Assembly: GCA_966111775.1 (NCBI GenBank)
Contig: CBHWBD010000006.1
Location: 1 to 64,000 of the forward strand
Direction: 5' to 3'
DNA length: 64,000 nt
Source: Pelomonas sp966111775
GTDB lineage: Bacteria > Pseudomonadota > Gammaproteobacteria > Burkholderiales > Burkholderiaceae_C
Positions within the stretch are counted from its first letter, which is position 1; every line of letters begins with the position of its first letter. Under the pieces are notes generated by a model. It was not told where the DNA came from and did no database searches. It saw only the letters and a program-made list of their open reading frames with translations. Made by a program: the position numbers and the translations under genes. Below are positions 35,922 through 44,750 of the stretch, piece after piece.

Positions 35922-36193
35922 TGGTTGATGCGGACCAGGCCAGGAAACTCGCTGAAGACCTTGTCGCCGAGCCGGTACAGGCCGCCGCCGAGCAGCGAGG
36001 CGGTGATGAAGATGGTGACGACGATGGCGAAGAACTTGGCCACGTACTGCACCGTCTGTTCCTGCAGCTGGGTGGCCGCCTGCACGAAGGCGATCAGCAG
36101 GCCGACGATGGCCGCCACCAGGATGGGCGGCGCCGACAGCAGCAACACCAGCCACAGGGCCTGCTGGGTGAGCTGGATGACTTCGCTGTTCAT
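35918..36193 (-). CDS. sctS: SctS, T3SS export apparatus protein
   Basis: 91 residues with two hydrophobic hairpins. The signature of the SctS/FliQ family is visible in LTQQALWLVLLLSAPPILVAAIVGLLIAFVQAATQLQEQT. It forms the export gate with SctR and SctT. Four-base ATGA overlap with sctR and overlap with sctT. Confidence 0.93.
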   Translation of the reverse strand: MNSEVIQLTQQALWLVLLLSAPPILVAAIVGLLIAFVQAATQLQEQTVQYVAKFFAIVVTIFITASLLGGGLYRLGDKVFSEFPGLVRINQ

Positions 36194-36861
36194 GTCTGGT
36201 AGGTCAACACGAGGCCATGGGTGAGCTTGACCCAGCCGTCGATCAGCACGAAGAGCAGCAGCTTGAAGGGCAGGGACACCGTGGTCGGCGACAGCATCTG
36301 CATGCCCATCGCCATCAGGATGTTGGAGATGACCAGGTCGATGACGAGGAAGGGCAGGAAGATCAAAAAGCCGATCTCGAAGGCCACCGTCAATTCGCTG
36401 ACCGTGAAGGCCGGCACGATGACGAGGAAGTCGCGCTCGCTGAGCTCCTGGGCCTGCTCGGGCTTCAAGCTGCGCTGGGCCGTCTTCAGAAAGAAGGCGC
36501 GCTCCAGCGGCCGGCTGTGCTTGAGCAGGAACTCGCGCAACGGCTCCTTGGCCACGTCGGCGGCGGCCAGCATCTGGCTGGTCGATGCGGAAGAAGTCTT
36601 GACCGTGGTGGCTGTCGCGCGGCCCAGGCTGTCCTGCATCTCGACGCCGACCGGGTACATGACGTAGATGCTGAGGATCAGCGCCAGGCCGTTCATGACG
36701 ACGTTGGGCGGCACCTGCTGCAGGCCCATGGCGTTGCGCAGCAGGCTGAGTACGACGACCAGCTTGGTGAAGGACGTGACCATGACGGCCACGAAGGGCG
36801 CCAGGGCCAGCAGGACGACGGTGATGAGGGCCGAGGCCGGCGTGAAGCTGCTCAGGTCCAT
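36190..36861 (-). CDS. sctR: SctR, T3SS export apparatus protein
   Basis: 223 residues. Typical SctR/FliP features: FVAVMVTSFTKLVVVLSLLRNAMGLQQVPPNVVMNGLALILS near the N terminus, and the ERDFLVIVPAFTVSELTVAFEIGFLIFLPFLVIDLVISNILMAMGM block with MLSPTTVSLPFKLLLFVLIDGW. There is no extra signal peptide, as in non-flagellar members. It is the core of the export gate. In flagella its homologue FliP needs FliO; a FliO-like gene occurs here at 52322. Confidence 0.94.
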   Translation of the reverse strand: MDLSSFTPASALITVVLLALAPFVAVMVTSFTKLVVVLSLLRNAMGLQQVPPNVVMNGLALILSIYVMYPVGVEMQDSLGRATATTVKTSSASTSQMLAAADVAKEPLREFLLKHSRPLERAFFLKTAQRSLKPEQAQELSERDFLVIVPAFTVSELTVAFEIGFLIFLPFLVIDLVISNILMAMGMQMLSPTTVSLPFKLLLFVLIDGWVKLTHGLVLTYQT

Positions 36862-37535
36862 GCGCTGACGGCCTCCACGCGGAAGGCTTGGCCGCTGCCC
36901 CAGGGCAGCAGGCGGCCGCGGGCCCGCACGGCGTCGGGTCGCGCGGCTTCGACGAGCAGGCATTGCGCCGGCAGGGGCGGCCGTGCCGGGTTCCAGTCCA
37001 GCACGGTCTCGACCGCCAGCGGCAGCTCCCAGCGTGCCACCAGCTGCCAGGGGTCCCCTGCCAGGGGTTCACCGCGCGCACGCAGCCGTGGCGGTGTCGC
37101 ACCGTCCAGGAGCAGCAGGCCGCCCGGCTCCAGCGCGGCCACCTCCTCATCGTCGAGCCGCCATTGCGCCAGCACGCATTCCGCCAGCGTGGGCTGCCAT
37201 TGCAGGCCCGGCACGTCAGGCGCCTGATGCAGGGCACGCAGCACGCTCCAGGGCAGGGCCAGCCTCACTTCCACATCGCTGCCGCGCCAGTGCGCCTGGG
37301 CGCCGCCGCTGTCGTCCGCTTCGGCAGCCCACTGCCAGTCCGTATCGGCCGCCAGGCCGGCCACCTGCAAGGCGTCCAGCAGTTCGCCGGCCAGGTCGAG
37401 AACGACGGCGGCCTCGGCCGCGCAGGGCGCCAGCTCGCCGGGCGAGAAGTCGTCGGCGTTGATGCACATGCGCAGCGGACCGCAGCGGTAGTGCCAGCCC
37501 ACGCCCTGGGTGAGGGCTTGCGGGATGAACCTCAT
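36852..37535 (-). CDS. sctQ: SctQ-like C-ring protein (short)
   Basis: 227 residues, shorter than the roughly 300 of YscQ. The assignment rests on position (directly before sctR) and weak C-terminal SpoA-like composition (WELPLAVETVLDWNPARPP...). Much of the N-terminal half is Ala/Leu/Trp-rich and poorly conserved. It would form the cytosolic sorting platform with SctK and SctL. Its start overlaps the response-regulator stop and its end overlaps the sctR start. Confidence 0.65.
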   Translation of the reverse strand: MRFIPQALTQGVGWHYRCGPLRMCINADDFSPGELAPCAAEAAVVLDLAGELLDALQVAGLAADTDWQWAAEADDSGGAQAHWRGSDVEVRLALPWSVLRALHQAPDVPGLQWQPTLAECVLAQWRLDDEEVAALEPGGLLLLDGATPPRLRARGEPLAGDPWQLVARWELPLAVETVLDWNPARPPLPAQCLLVEAARPDAVRARGRLLPWGSGQAFRVEAVSAWT

Positions 37536-38173
37536 GCGCGACGACTCACCATGATGCGGGTCAGTTCGGTGACCGAGCGGCATTTCATCTTGCGCATGCC
37601 GCGCGAGCGGTACAGCTCCACGCTCTTCAGCGACAGCTTGATCTCGTCGGCGATGTTCTTGTTCATCAGGCCCTTGACCACCAGGGACAGCACCTGGCGC
37701 TCGCGCGGCGACAGGGTCTGCGAGCGGCGCTCGAACTCCTCGCGCGAGCCCTCGACCTCGGCATCGATGCCGGTGTCGACATCGGTCGGTGCGAAGGCGC
37801 GGTCCAGGGCGGCGCTGAGGGCCGCATCGTCCAGCGGCTTTTCCAGCAGCGAGACGGCGCCGCGCTTCTGCATGGCGGCCACGGCCAGCGGCACGTCGGC
37901 ATGGCCGCTCATGTAGATGACGGGCAGGTGGATGCCGCGCTCGCGCAGCGCGTCGTGCAGGTCCAGGCCGGACAGCTCGGGCATGCGCACGTCCAGCATC
38001 AGGCAGGTGGACTCGGGCCAGGTCGTGCCCACGGCCACGCGGGCCAGGGACTGCAGCGCGTCGCGCGGGTCGCCCCAGTCGCGCACCTGGCAGCCAAAGC
38101 CTTCGAGCCAGAAGCGCAGCGAGTCGCGGAACTCGTGGTTGTCGTCCACCACGTAGATTTGCCGAGGGGTCAT
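37532..38173 (-). CDS. FixJ/NarL-type response regulator within the T3SS operon
   Basis: 213 residues. The receiver domain has the acidic pair DD10-11, the phosphoacceptor Asp61 in LMLDVRMPELSG and Lys112 in LLEKPL. The C-terminal LuxR-type HTH starts near 154 (LSPRERQVLSLVVKGLMNKNIADEIKLSLKSVELYRSRGMRKM). It overlaps the kinase gene upstream by ATGA and sctQ downstream, so all are cotranscribed. It probably regulates the injectisome genes; the binding site is not known, with CCTA-N4-TAGG repeats near 50834 as one candidate. Confidence 0.9.
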   Translation of the reverse strand: MTPRQIYVVDDNHEFRDSLRFWLEGFGCQVRDWGDPRDALQSLARVAVGTTWPESTCLMLDVRMPELSGLDLHDALRERGIHLPVIYMSGHADVPLAVAAMQKRGAVSLLEKPLDDAALSAALDRAFAPTDVDTGIDAEVEGSREEFERRSQTLSPRERQVLSLVVKGLMNKNIADEIKLSLKSVELYRSRGMRKMKCRSVTELTRIMVSRRA

Positions 38174-39231
38174 GTCGTCCTCTCCAGAGCGGTTTGTGTC
38201 GCGGCCACCGCCACGGGCAGCGCGAAGTGAAAGCAGCAGCCACCGGCCTCGCGCCGCGTGAACCAGAGCCGGCCCTGGTGCATCTCGATCAGCGAGCGGC
38301 AGATGGACAGGCCCAGGCCCATGCCGTTGGGCTTGGTGGAGCTGAAGGGCAGGAAGAGACGGCCTTCAGTCTGCGGCGTGATGCCGGGGCCGTTGTCGCT
38401 GACGCGCAGCTCGGCACGATGGGCTTCGACGGCCAGCTCGATGTCGATCCGGGGTTCGGCCGGACTGTCCAGGCGCAAGGCGTCCAGTGCGTTGCGCAGC
38501 AGGTTGATGAGCACCTGCTGCAGCATCACGGCGTCGCCCTGCACGGGCACGGGTCGCGACGGCAGGCGCAGCACCAGACGCACGGCCTCGCGCTGCAGGT
38601 CCCAGTCCAGCAGGGCCAGGCTCTGGTGCACCAGTTCGGCGAGGTCCAGGGCCTCGGTCTTGGGCTGGCGCGACTGGGTGTACTCGCGCACCCGGCCGAT
38701 GATCTGGCTGGCATAGGTCACTTGCTGCACGGCCTTGTCCAGGGCGGCGAGCTCGTCGGTGTCGTCGGGGTGGCGGCGGGCCAGGCGCAGCTTGAGGCCG
38801 CGCAGCAGGTTGGCCGTCGCGCCGATGGGCTGGTTGAGCTCGTGGGCCAGCACGCTGCCCATCTCGCTGACGGTCAGCGAGCGTGACGTGAACAGCAGGC
38901 CCTCGCGGTCGTCGAGCTGGCGCTGCAGATGGTGCAGGCGCTCGCGCTCGTCGTCCAGGCGCAGCAGCACATGGCGGGCATCCAGGGCGACGCGCTGGGC
39001 CAGGTATTCGCCGCTGACGCCGCAGCGCGTGCGCAGGCCCAGCGGTGCGACCAGGGCGCTGGCCAGGCCGTGCAGGGGCTGGGCCCAGTCCTCGGCCAGG
39101 CCGCCGGCCTCGCCGGGCAGCAGGGCCTGCATGGGCGCGTTCAGCGCGACGAGGAAGTCGCCGTCGAGGATGGCCAGGGCCACGCCCAGCTCGCCCAGGG
39201 CGTGCAGCAGGTCGGCATCGATGCGGTTCAT
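38170..39231 (-). CDS. Soluble sensor histidine kinase within the T3SS operon
   Basis: 353 residues, no membrane helix. Residues 1-85 are PAS-like (ALAILDGDFLVALNAPMQALL), a coiled coil leads to the phosphoacceptor in SVLAHELNQPIGATAN, then the ATPase domain with N box NLLRNALDAL, G1 DNGPGI and G2 GMGLGLSICRSL. Being cytosolic, it must read an internal cue or a secretion-linked partner. It is coupled to the response regulator by an ATGA overlap. The neighbours on both sides are injectisome genes. Confidence 0.9.
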   Translation of the reverse strand: MNRIDADLLHALGELGVALAILDGDFLVALNAPMQALLPGEAGGLAEDWAQPLHGLASALVAPLGLRTRCGVSGEYLAQRVALDARHVLLRLDDERERLHHLQRQLDDREGLLFTSRSLTVSEMGSVLAHELNQPIGATANLLRGLKLRLARRHPDDTDELAALDKAVQQVTYASQIIGRVREYTQSRQPKTEALDLAELVHQSLALLDWDLQREAVRLVLRLPSRPVPVQGDAVMLQQVLINLLRNALDALRLDSPAEPRIDIELAVEAHRAELRVSDNGPGITPQTEGRLFLPFSSTKPNGMGLGLSICRSLIEMHQGRLWFTRREAGGCCFHFALPVAVAATQTALERTT

Positions 39232-40106
39232 GGGCACTCCCGCGACCACAGCGGCTGGTTGCAGAGCAGCCAGGTCAGCGAGGGCCGCGTGCCCAGCAGC
39301 GTGCGCAGGCTGGCGCTGGCCGGTGCATGGACCAGCACTTCCGTCCACTGCGCAATGCCGGGCGCGACGTCCTCCAGCCGCAGCTCGCAGCTGACCTGGC
39401 CCGGCGCGAGCGCGGGGCCACCGGTCAGGTCGCGCAGCGTGCGCGGGCGGCCCTGGGTGCCCAGGGCCAGGCGCACGGCCCACCAGCGCTCGGTCGCCGC
39501 CGGGCGGGCACTGCGCCAGCGTGCCGGCCAGCGCCGCCACTGCCAGGTCGACGCATCGCGGCTGGGCTGCAGGCTGACCAGGCCGGCGGGGCAGGCGAGC
39601 AGCACGGGCAGGCCCACGCGCCAGGCCTGCAGGGCGGGGCGCAGGGCGGTCGCCGAGACGGGTGCGGCGGCGGCCTCGCGCAAGCGGTCGAGCAAGGCCT
39701 GGGCCCAGGCCGGCAGGGCTTCGACGACGGGTGCCTGCATCTCGGGCGTCGGCGGCTCCTCGTCCCGCGACTCGCCGCCGGCGTCGTCCCACAGCGCGCG
39801 CCAGGCCTCGGCGCCCTGGGCCCGCCAGCGCAGCTCCGGCCCGTTCTGCAGGCTCAGCGGCTGCACCAGCACCGGACTCACGGGCAGCAGCGCCGAGGCT
39901 GCATCGGCGAGCAGGGGCGCGAGCACCGGCAGCTCGGCCGGCCGCGTGGCGGATGTCGACGGCAGGGGTGACGCTGCCGCGATCGGGACCTGCTCGGGCG
40001 CCGCCTCGGCCGGTTCGGCCGGCTGGGCTTCGGCGCTGTCGGTCTGCAGCCAGGCCTGCCAGGTCTCGGCCGGGTTCACGGCCTGGATGGCGCCGACGCC
40101 GCTCAT
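39228..40106 (-). CDS. Unknown protein of the T3SS operon
   Basis: 292 residues, no membrane helix, Ala/Pro-rich up to about residue 140 then Trp/Arg-rich (WQWRRWPARWRSARPAATERWW). A final beta-like part (GQVSCELRLEDVAPGIAQWTEVLV) could be a distant SctP/T3S4- or SpoA-type domain, but the similarity is weak. It is embedded between the SctP-position gene and the kinase with overlapping starts, so it should act in the same system. No family recognised. Confidence 0.55.
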   Translation of the reverse strand: MSGVGAIQAVNPAETWQAWLQTDSAEAQPAEPAEAAPEQVPIAAASPLPSTSATRPAELPVLAPLLADAASALLPVSPVLVQPLSLQNGPELRWRAQGAEAWRALWDDAGGESRDEEPPTPEMQAPVVEALPAWAQALLDRLREAAAAPVSATALRPALQAWRVGLPVLLACPAGLVSLQPSRDASTWQWRRWPARWRSARPAATERWWAVRLALGTQGRPRTLRDLTGGPALAPGQVSCELRLEDVAPGIAQWTEVLVHAPASASLRTLLGTRPSLTWLLCNQPLWSRECP

Positions 40107-40708
40107 GGCTGCACCTCGTCGACCGGCAGGCTGCGCTTGTCCGCCCGCGCGGTCTCGCGCAGCCGTGACCTGAGGACCTCATGACCGGCGTCGCGCAGGC
40201 GCTTGTCCAGATCGCCCAGCTGCTGCCGCGCCTGGGCCTGGGCCACCGGCGGCACGCGCAGTTCCAGATGCAGGGGCGCCAGCGGCCGGGCCTGCGCGAC
40301 CCCCCGCCGCCCGGCGGGGCCGGCCTGGCCCGGCAGTTCGACCTGCCAGACGCGGGCCGCCGCGGGTGCGGCGGGCTGGGGATCGGCGAGCCGCTGGGCG
40401 GCTTCGAGGCGCTCCACGGTGGGCGACACGCTGCGGACCTGCATGACCTCCTCGGCGGGCGCGCGCTTCGCGGCCGTCAGCGGGGCCGGCGCGCCGGGCA
40501 GCACGTCGGCCTCGGGCGACTCCTGATCGCGCAGCCGGCGGTAGGCGCTGCGCCAGTCGGGCTCGCCGGCGTCGCGGTGGGCCGTCGGCACGGGCGTGTC
40601 CTCGCCCGAGGCCGCCAGGGGCGAGCGGCCGCGTGGCAGCGTCGCGATCAGGGGCAGGAGGAGGGGCAGCAGTTTCACGGCGGTCTCAGTGCAGGGCACG
40701 GTGGGCAT
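40103..40708 (-). CDS. sctP: SctP-position protein (needle-length/substrate-switch candidate)
   Basis: 201 residues, or 191 if the GTG at 40678 is used, which is attractive because it avoids a 23-base overlap with sctO. The sequence is Pro/Ala-rich and unstructured, then a possible T3S4/FliK-like C terminus (APLHLELRVPP...QLGDLDKRLRDAGHEVLRSRL). In Ysc-type operons the order N-O-P-Q is conserved, and this gene holds the P position. The assignment is mainly synteny. Confidence 0.5.
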   Translation of the reverse strand: MPTVPCTETAVKLLPLLLPLIATLPRGRSPLAASGEDTPVPTAHRDAGEPDWRSAYRRLRDQESPEADVLPGAPAPLTAAKRAPAEEVMQVRSVSPTVERLEAAQRLADPQPAAPAAARVWQVELPGQAGPAGRRGVAQARPLAPLHLELRVPPVAQAQARQQLGDLDKRLRDAGHEVLRSRLRETARADKRSLPVDEVQP

Positions 40709-41156
40709 CGGCGGTTTCCAGTTCGGCCTGTTGTTCGCGGGCCTGCAGATCGCGGCGGCGCTGGTCCTTCAGCGTGGTGTCCACGGCGTCCTCGCGGGCC
40801 TGGGCGCGGGCCAGTTCGGCCTGGCGCTGGCGAACGGCCTCCACGGCCTGCGCCAGCGTCTCCTGCTCGTCGAGCAGGGCGTATTCATCGCGCTCCAGGC
40901 TTTCGGCCAGGGCCTCGCCATGGGCCTGCACCTGGCGGCCCCAGCGCGGCATGTCGGCGCTGCCGGCCGTGCCCCAATGCCAGACCAGCTCGGCCAGGCG
41001 CTGGCGGCCGCGGGCGATGCTGGCCTCACGGGCGTGGACGGCGGCGCGGGCCTGGTCTGCCTGGACCTGGGCCTGGGCCAAGGCCTGGCGCGCGCGCTGC
41101 ACGCGCAGCTGGCGCAGGCGCAGCCACTGGCGTGCATCGGACGGAGAGAGGGTCAT
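40686..41156 (-). CDS. sctO: SctO, T3SS stalk protein
   Basis: About 156 residues predicted to be one long coiled coil, rich in Ala, Gln, Arg and Glu (LRLRQLRVQRARQALAQAQ, EQETLAQAVEAVRQRQ), the hallmark of SctO/FliJ. It links the SctN ATPase to the export gate. It directly follows sctN; a GTG at 41162 giving a GTGA overlap is an alternative start. Confidence 0.8.
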   Translation of the reverse strand: MTLSPSDARQWLRLRQLRVQRARQALAQAQVQADQARAAVHAREASIARGRQRLAELVWHWGTAGSADMPRWGRQVQAHGEALAESLERDEYALLDEQETLAQAVEAVRQRQAELARAQAREDAVDTTLKDQRRRDLQAREQQAELETADAHRALH

Positions 41157-41158
41157 GC

Positions 41159-42487
41159 TCACGCGACGATCTCCCGCAGATGCTGCAGGCCGCCGTCCCA
41201 GTCGCTGGGCTCGTGGGTGGCTTGCTGCAGCAGGGCCTTGATCTGCGGCATGCGCTCGATGGCCTGGTCGGCCAGCGGGTCGCTGCCGGCCTGGTATTCG
41301 CCGACGCGCAACAGGAACTCGACCTCCCTGTGCCGCGCCATCAGGGCGCGCACATGGGCGGCGTCGCGCTGCTGCTCGGCCTGGGTCACGCGCGTGAAGA
41401 CGCGGCTGGCGCTGGCCAGCACGTCGATGGCCGGGTAGTGCTGGGCCTGGGCCAGGGCGCGCGACAGCAGCAGGTGGCCGTCGAGGATGGAACGCACCTC
41501 CTCGGCCACCGGGTCGTTGCCGTCCTCGTCTTCGGCCAGTACCGTGTAGAAGGCGGTGATGGAGCCCTGGGCGTCGTTGCCGGCGCGCTCGAACAGCCGC
41601 GGCAGCTCGGCGAACACCGAGGGCGGGTAGCCGCGCCGCACAGCCGGCTCGTTGGCGGCCAGGCCGATCTCGCGCAGGCCGCGCGCGAAGCGGGTGACCG
41701 AGTCCATCATCAGGACGACGCGCGCGCCCTGGGCCCGGAAGCCTTCGGCAATGGCCGTCGCCGCATGCGCCGCGCGCACGCGCTCCAGCGCCGGCCGGTC
41801 GGACGTGGAGACGACGACGACGGAGCGCGCCAGGCCCTCGGGACCCAGGCTGTCTTCGAGGAACTCGCGCACCTCGCGGCCGCGTTCGCCGATCAGGCCG
41901 ATGACGTTGACCTCGGCCCGCGTGCTGCGCGCCAGCATGCCCAGCAGCGTGGACTTGCCGCCGCCGGCCATGGCGAAGATGCCGACGCGCTGGCCTTCGC
42001 CGACGGTCAGCAGCGTGTCGATGGCGCGCACGCCGCAGACCAGGGGTTCATGCACCGGCCGCCGTTGCAGCGGCGAAGGCGCGTCGCGGTACAGGGGCAC
42101 GCGCGGCAGATGATCGAGGGGCGGACCGCCGTCCAGCGGCTGGCCGAAGGCGTCGATGACGCGACCGAGCAGGCCGGCGCCGCTGGGCAGCTGGGCGGCC
42201 TCGTGCAGCACTTCGACGGCGGCACCGACCGGCAGGCCTTGCAGCGAACCGAGGGGTGCCAGCACGGCCTCGTGGCCCTGGAAGCCGATGACCTCGGCCA
42301 GCAGGCCCTCGTCGAGAGGGCGCGAAGGATCGAAGACGCGGCAGCTCTGGCCGACGCGGGCCTGCACGCCGGTGGCGCGCATCAGCGTGCCGCCCGCCTG
42401 CACGACGCGGCCCAGCGTGGCCACGGTGCGGGCGCGCTGCAGGCTGCGGCGCAGGGTGTCGGTCTCGGCGTCCAGGGCCAGGGTCAT
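41159..42487 (-). CDS. sctN: SctN, T3SS ATPase
   Basis: 442 residues of the FliI/SctN family. Walker A is the slightly unusual AMAGGGKST (172-180), Walker B lies in RVVLMMDSVTRFARGLREIGLAANEPAVRRGYPPSVF, and FYTVLAEDEDGNDPVAEEVRSILDGH is the conserved catalytic loop region. It hydrolyses ATP at the base of the injectisome to unfold substrates. Its start overlaps sctL by ATGA. The C-terminal chaperone-binding domain is full length. Confidence 0.95.
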   Translation of the reverse strand: MTLALDAETDTLRRSLQRARTVATLGRVVQAGGTLMRATGVQARVGQSCRVFDPSRPLDEGLLAEVIGFQGHEAVLAPLGSLQGLPVGAAVEVLHEAAQLPSGAGLLGRVIDAFGQPLDGGPPLDHLPRVPLYRDAPSPLQRRPVHEPLVCGVRAIDTLLTVGEGQRVGIFAMAGGGKSTLLGMLARSTRAEVNVIGLIGERGREVREFLEDSLGPEGLARSVVVVSTSDRPALERVRAAHAATAIAEGFRAQGARVVLMMDSVTRFARGLREIGLAANEPAVRRGYPPSVFAELPRLFERAGNDAQGSITAFYTVLAEDEDGNDPVAEEVRSILDGHLLLSRALAQAQHYPAIDVLASASRVFTRVTQAEQQRDAAHVRALMARHREVEFLLRVGEYQAGSDPLADQAIERMPQIKALLQQATHEPSDWDGGLQHLREIVA

Positions 42488-43119
42488 GGCCTCAGCCCCC
42501 AGGCATGTGCGAGACGCTCGACCTGCGTCGCGAGGCTGGCGTCGGCCGTGCCGAACTCCGTGGTCAGGCGGCAATCGCCTTCGGCCAGGTCGGCGTCGGC
42601 CACGATCTCGGCGCTGCCCAGGCCGGCCTTGTCGTCGGGGTCGACGGCCAGCAGCGCGGCGCGCAGGCCGTCCATGCGGGCGGGATGGACGTGCAGCCGC
42701 CAGCTGCGGGCCGGCAGCAGCTCGCGCGCGGCCTGGGCCGCCAGGCGCGCCAGCGCCTCGTCGGCGGGCAAAGGCCCCAGCAGCTTCTGGAAGACCTCCA
42801 GTGCCAGGCGGGCCAGGTCGCGCTGCTGGCGCAGGCCCTGCTCTTCATGGGCACGGGTGAGGCGGGTCAGCGCCACGGCGAGCTGCTCGCGCACCTGGCC
42901 CTCGGCCTGGGCCAGGCCCTGGCGCAGGCCTTCCTCGCGGGCCTGTTCGCAGGCTGCGTCGACGCGCACCTGCTCCTGCTCGAACAGCTCGCGCAGCTCG
43001 GCCAGCAGCTGGTCGGCTTCCTGCAGGGCCGGCACCTCGGCGGCGCGCAGCACGCGGCGGTCCGACGCGATGCCCAGCCGCGCGGTGGGGTCGCGATGCC
43101 ACAACATGAAGCTGTTCAT
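42484..43119 (-). CDS. sctL: SctL, T3SS ATPase regulator/stator
   Basis: 211 residues of the YscL/HrpE/FliH type. A long charged helical N-terminal half (LLAELRELFEQEQVRVDAACEQAREEGLRQGLAQAEGQV) is followed by a compact C-terminal domain with the typical VHPARMDGLRAALLAV and CRLTTEFGTADASLATQVERL. It forms the spokes between SctQ and SctN. It sits between sctK and sctN with overlapping starts. Confidence 0.88.
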   Translation of the reverse strand: MNSFMLWHRDPTARLGIASDRRVLRAAEVPALQEADQLLAELRELFEQEQVRVDAACEQAREEGLRQGLAQAEGQVREQLAVALTRLTRAHEEQGLRQQRDLARLALEVFQKLLGPLPADEALARLAAQAARELLPARSWRLHVHPARMDGLRAALLAVDPDDKAGLGSAEIVADADLAEGDCRLTTEFGTADASLATQVERLAHAWGLRP

Positions 43120-43631
43120 GCCGCCGCCCTGTCCTGCAGCGCCAGGGTCTCGCGCAGCACGGCCAGCGCGGTGGCCTGGGGCATGACCCAGGCGGCCACC
43201 GGGCCAAGGCGGCGGCTGGCGGCGTGGCGCAGCGAGCCGTGCGGCAGGCCCGCCAGCAGCACGGCGGCGCCGGCCTCGGTGAATTGCTGGCTCAAGGCCT
43301 CGGGCGTGCCGACCTGGGGCCAGCCGCTCAGACTCGCCGGCAGGCCCGCGGGCAGGGGCGGCCAGTCGGCAGCGCTGCGCAGGGCCCGCCACCAGGGCAC
43401 GCCCAGGGTGGCGCGCGCGAGCTCGCGCAAGGGGCCGGAGATCCACAACCGCAGCGCCGGCGCGGCCAGCACGGAGCCGCAGCGCCGCGCCAGGCCGAGC
43501 AATTCGTCCTGCTCCAGCGCCAGCCAGGCGGGGGCGGCGTCAAGCTGGGCCCAGCTCAGGCTGCGGGCTTCGGCGGGCGCGTCGGCCAGCAGGCGGCGGG
43601 CGATGCGGGCTCGCAACGCGCGCTCAGTCAT
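43116..43631 (-). CDS. sctK: SctK, T3SS sorting platform adaptor
   Basis: 171 residues, no membrane helices, Leu/Ala/Trp-rich, matching the poorly conserved YscK/HrpB4 size and position between sctJ and sctL. It would connect SctD to SctQ. Sequence identity to the family cannot be judged here; position is the main evidence. Confidence 0.7.
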   Translation of the reverse strand: MTERALRARIARRLLADAPAEARSLSWAQLDAAPAWLALEQDELLGLARRCGSVLAAPALRLWISGPLRELARATLGVPWWRALRSAADWPPLPAGLPASLSGWPQVGTPEALSQQFTEAGAAVLLAGLPHGSLRHAASRRLGPVAAWVMPQATALAVLRETLALQDRAAA

Positions 43632-44358
43632 GGCCCTTCCCTTCCAGCGCGAGCTGCTCGTTGGCCCGCCGGCGGCGCCACGCCAGCAAGCCGGCGCCGC
43701 CGAGGCTGGCCGTGCCCAGCGTGAGGGCTAGGGCCATGGCGGCCGTCGGCGTGCCGTTGTCCGTCACGGTCGGGACCGTGGGCGTGGGCTCGGCCGCGAA
43801 GGCGACGACCGACACGCTTTCATAGGGCAGGCCCTCGACGCTGTTGACGACCAGGGCGCGCACCTTGGGCAGCAGGGTCTCGATGTTGAGGCCCGGGCGG
43901 TGCTTGAGCATCACCGAGGCCGAAGAAGGCAGCACCTTGTCGGACAGCGGATGGCGCTCGGGCACGACCAGGGTGACGCGCGCCTGCAGCACGCCGTCGA
44001 TGCTGGTCAGGGTGTGCGACAGCTCCTGCGACAGCGCGTGCATGAGGCGGGCGCGCTCCTCGACCGGCGTGGACACGAAGCCCTCGCGCTTGAAGACCTT
44101 GCCCAGGCTGTCGTAGTCCTCGCGCGGCAGGCCTTGCGCCTTGAGGATCTGCACGGCGCGGGCGAAGTCGGCCTCGCCGGTCAGTACCTCGAAGCCGTCT
44201 TCGCGGGCGTTCTTCTGCGCCGGCACGCCGGACATGCGCAGCGCCGAGACCATGTCGTTGGCCTGGCGCTCGTCGAGCTTGGCGTAGAGAGTCTGCTCGC
44301 CGCAGCCGGCGAGCAGCGTGGCGAGCACCAGTGCGCAGAGGCTTCGAAGTGGTTTCAT
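43624..44358 (-). CDS. sctJ: SctJ, T3SS inner-ring lipoprotein
   Basis: 244 residues. Lipoprotein signal with lipobox LLAGC (Cys19). YscJ/FliF core: LYAKLDERQANDMVSALRMSGVPAQKN, then ALSQELSHTLTSIDGVLQARVTLVVPE and ASVMLKHRPG. A C-terminal membrane helix at about 207-228 ends in RRRRANEQ. It forms the inner-membrane ring with SctD. The start overlaps the sctI stop by one base. Confidence 0.95.
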   Translation of the reverse strand: MKPLRSLCALVLATLLAGCGEQTLYAKLDERQANDMVSALRMSGVPAQKNAREDGFEVLTGEADFARAVQILKAQGLPREDYDSLGKVFKREGFVSTPVEERARLMHALSQELSHTLTSIDGVLQARVTLVVPERHPLSDKVLPSSASVMLKHRPGLNIETLLPKVRALVVNSVEGLPYESVSVVAFAAEPTPTVPTVTDNGTPTAAMALALTLGTASLGGAGLLAWRRRRANEQLALEGKGHD

Positions 44359-44750
44359 CAGGATTGCTGCCTGAAGAGTTGCTGCAGGCCTTCGGACGTG
44401 CGGTTGGCAATGTTCGAAGTCAGCTGGCAATGGAACATGAACTCCTGGCAGCGCACCGTCAGGTTGACGAGTTCGCCCGGCGTCAGCTCCTGGCCCGAGG
44501 CCGCTGCCGCGCGGGCGTCGCGCCCGAGGGAAGCGGCTTCGGCGTTGATGTGATCCAGCGGCTGCACGATGCGCTGCATGGCCTGGGCGGACGACTCGGT
44601 CGGGCCCAGGCGCTGCACGGCGCCGGCCAGGGCGCGCTGGAAGCCCGCCACGTCGGCCGTCGGCGGGACCTGGCCGAGGCTGGACAACGACGCGCCCGCG
44701 CCGAGCTGCACGTCCTGCACGGGCGCCGCGATGGCGAGGCCGGGTGTCAC
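44358..44750 (-). CDS. sctI: SctI, T3SS inner rod protein
   Basis: 130 residues from a GTG start overlapping the sctF stop (GTGA). The C-terminal helix TPGELVNLTVRCQEFMFHCQLTSNIANRTSEGLQQLF has the pattern of the YscI/HrpB inner-rod family. It anchors the needle to the export gate inside the basal body. The central region is Ala/Ser-rich. Confidence 0.85.
   Translation of the reverse strand: MTPGLAIAAPVQDVQLGAGASLSSLGQVPPTADVAGFQRALAGAVQRLGPTESSAQAMQRIVQPLDHINAEAASLGRDARAAAASGQELTPGELVNLTVRCQEFMFHCQLTSNIANRTSEGLQQLFRQQS

Noticed and set aside
40181..43186. A 1001-residue plus-strand open frame opposite sctL, sctN and sctO
   Set aside because: Same reason: the opposite strand has the SctN ATPase with intact motifs.
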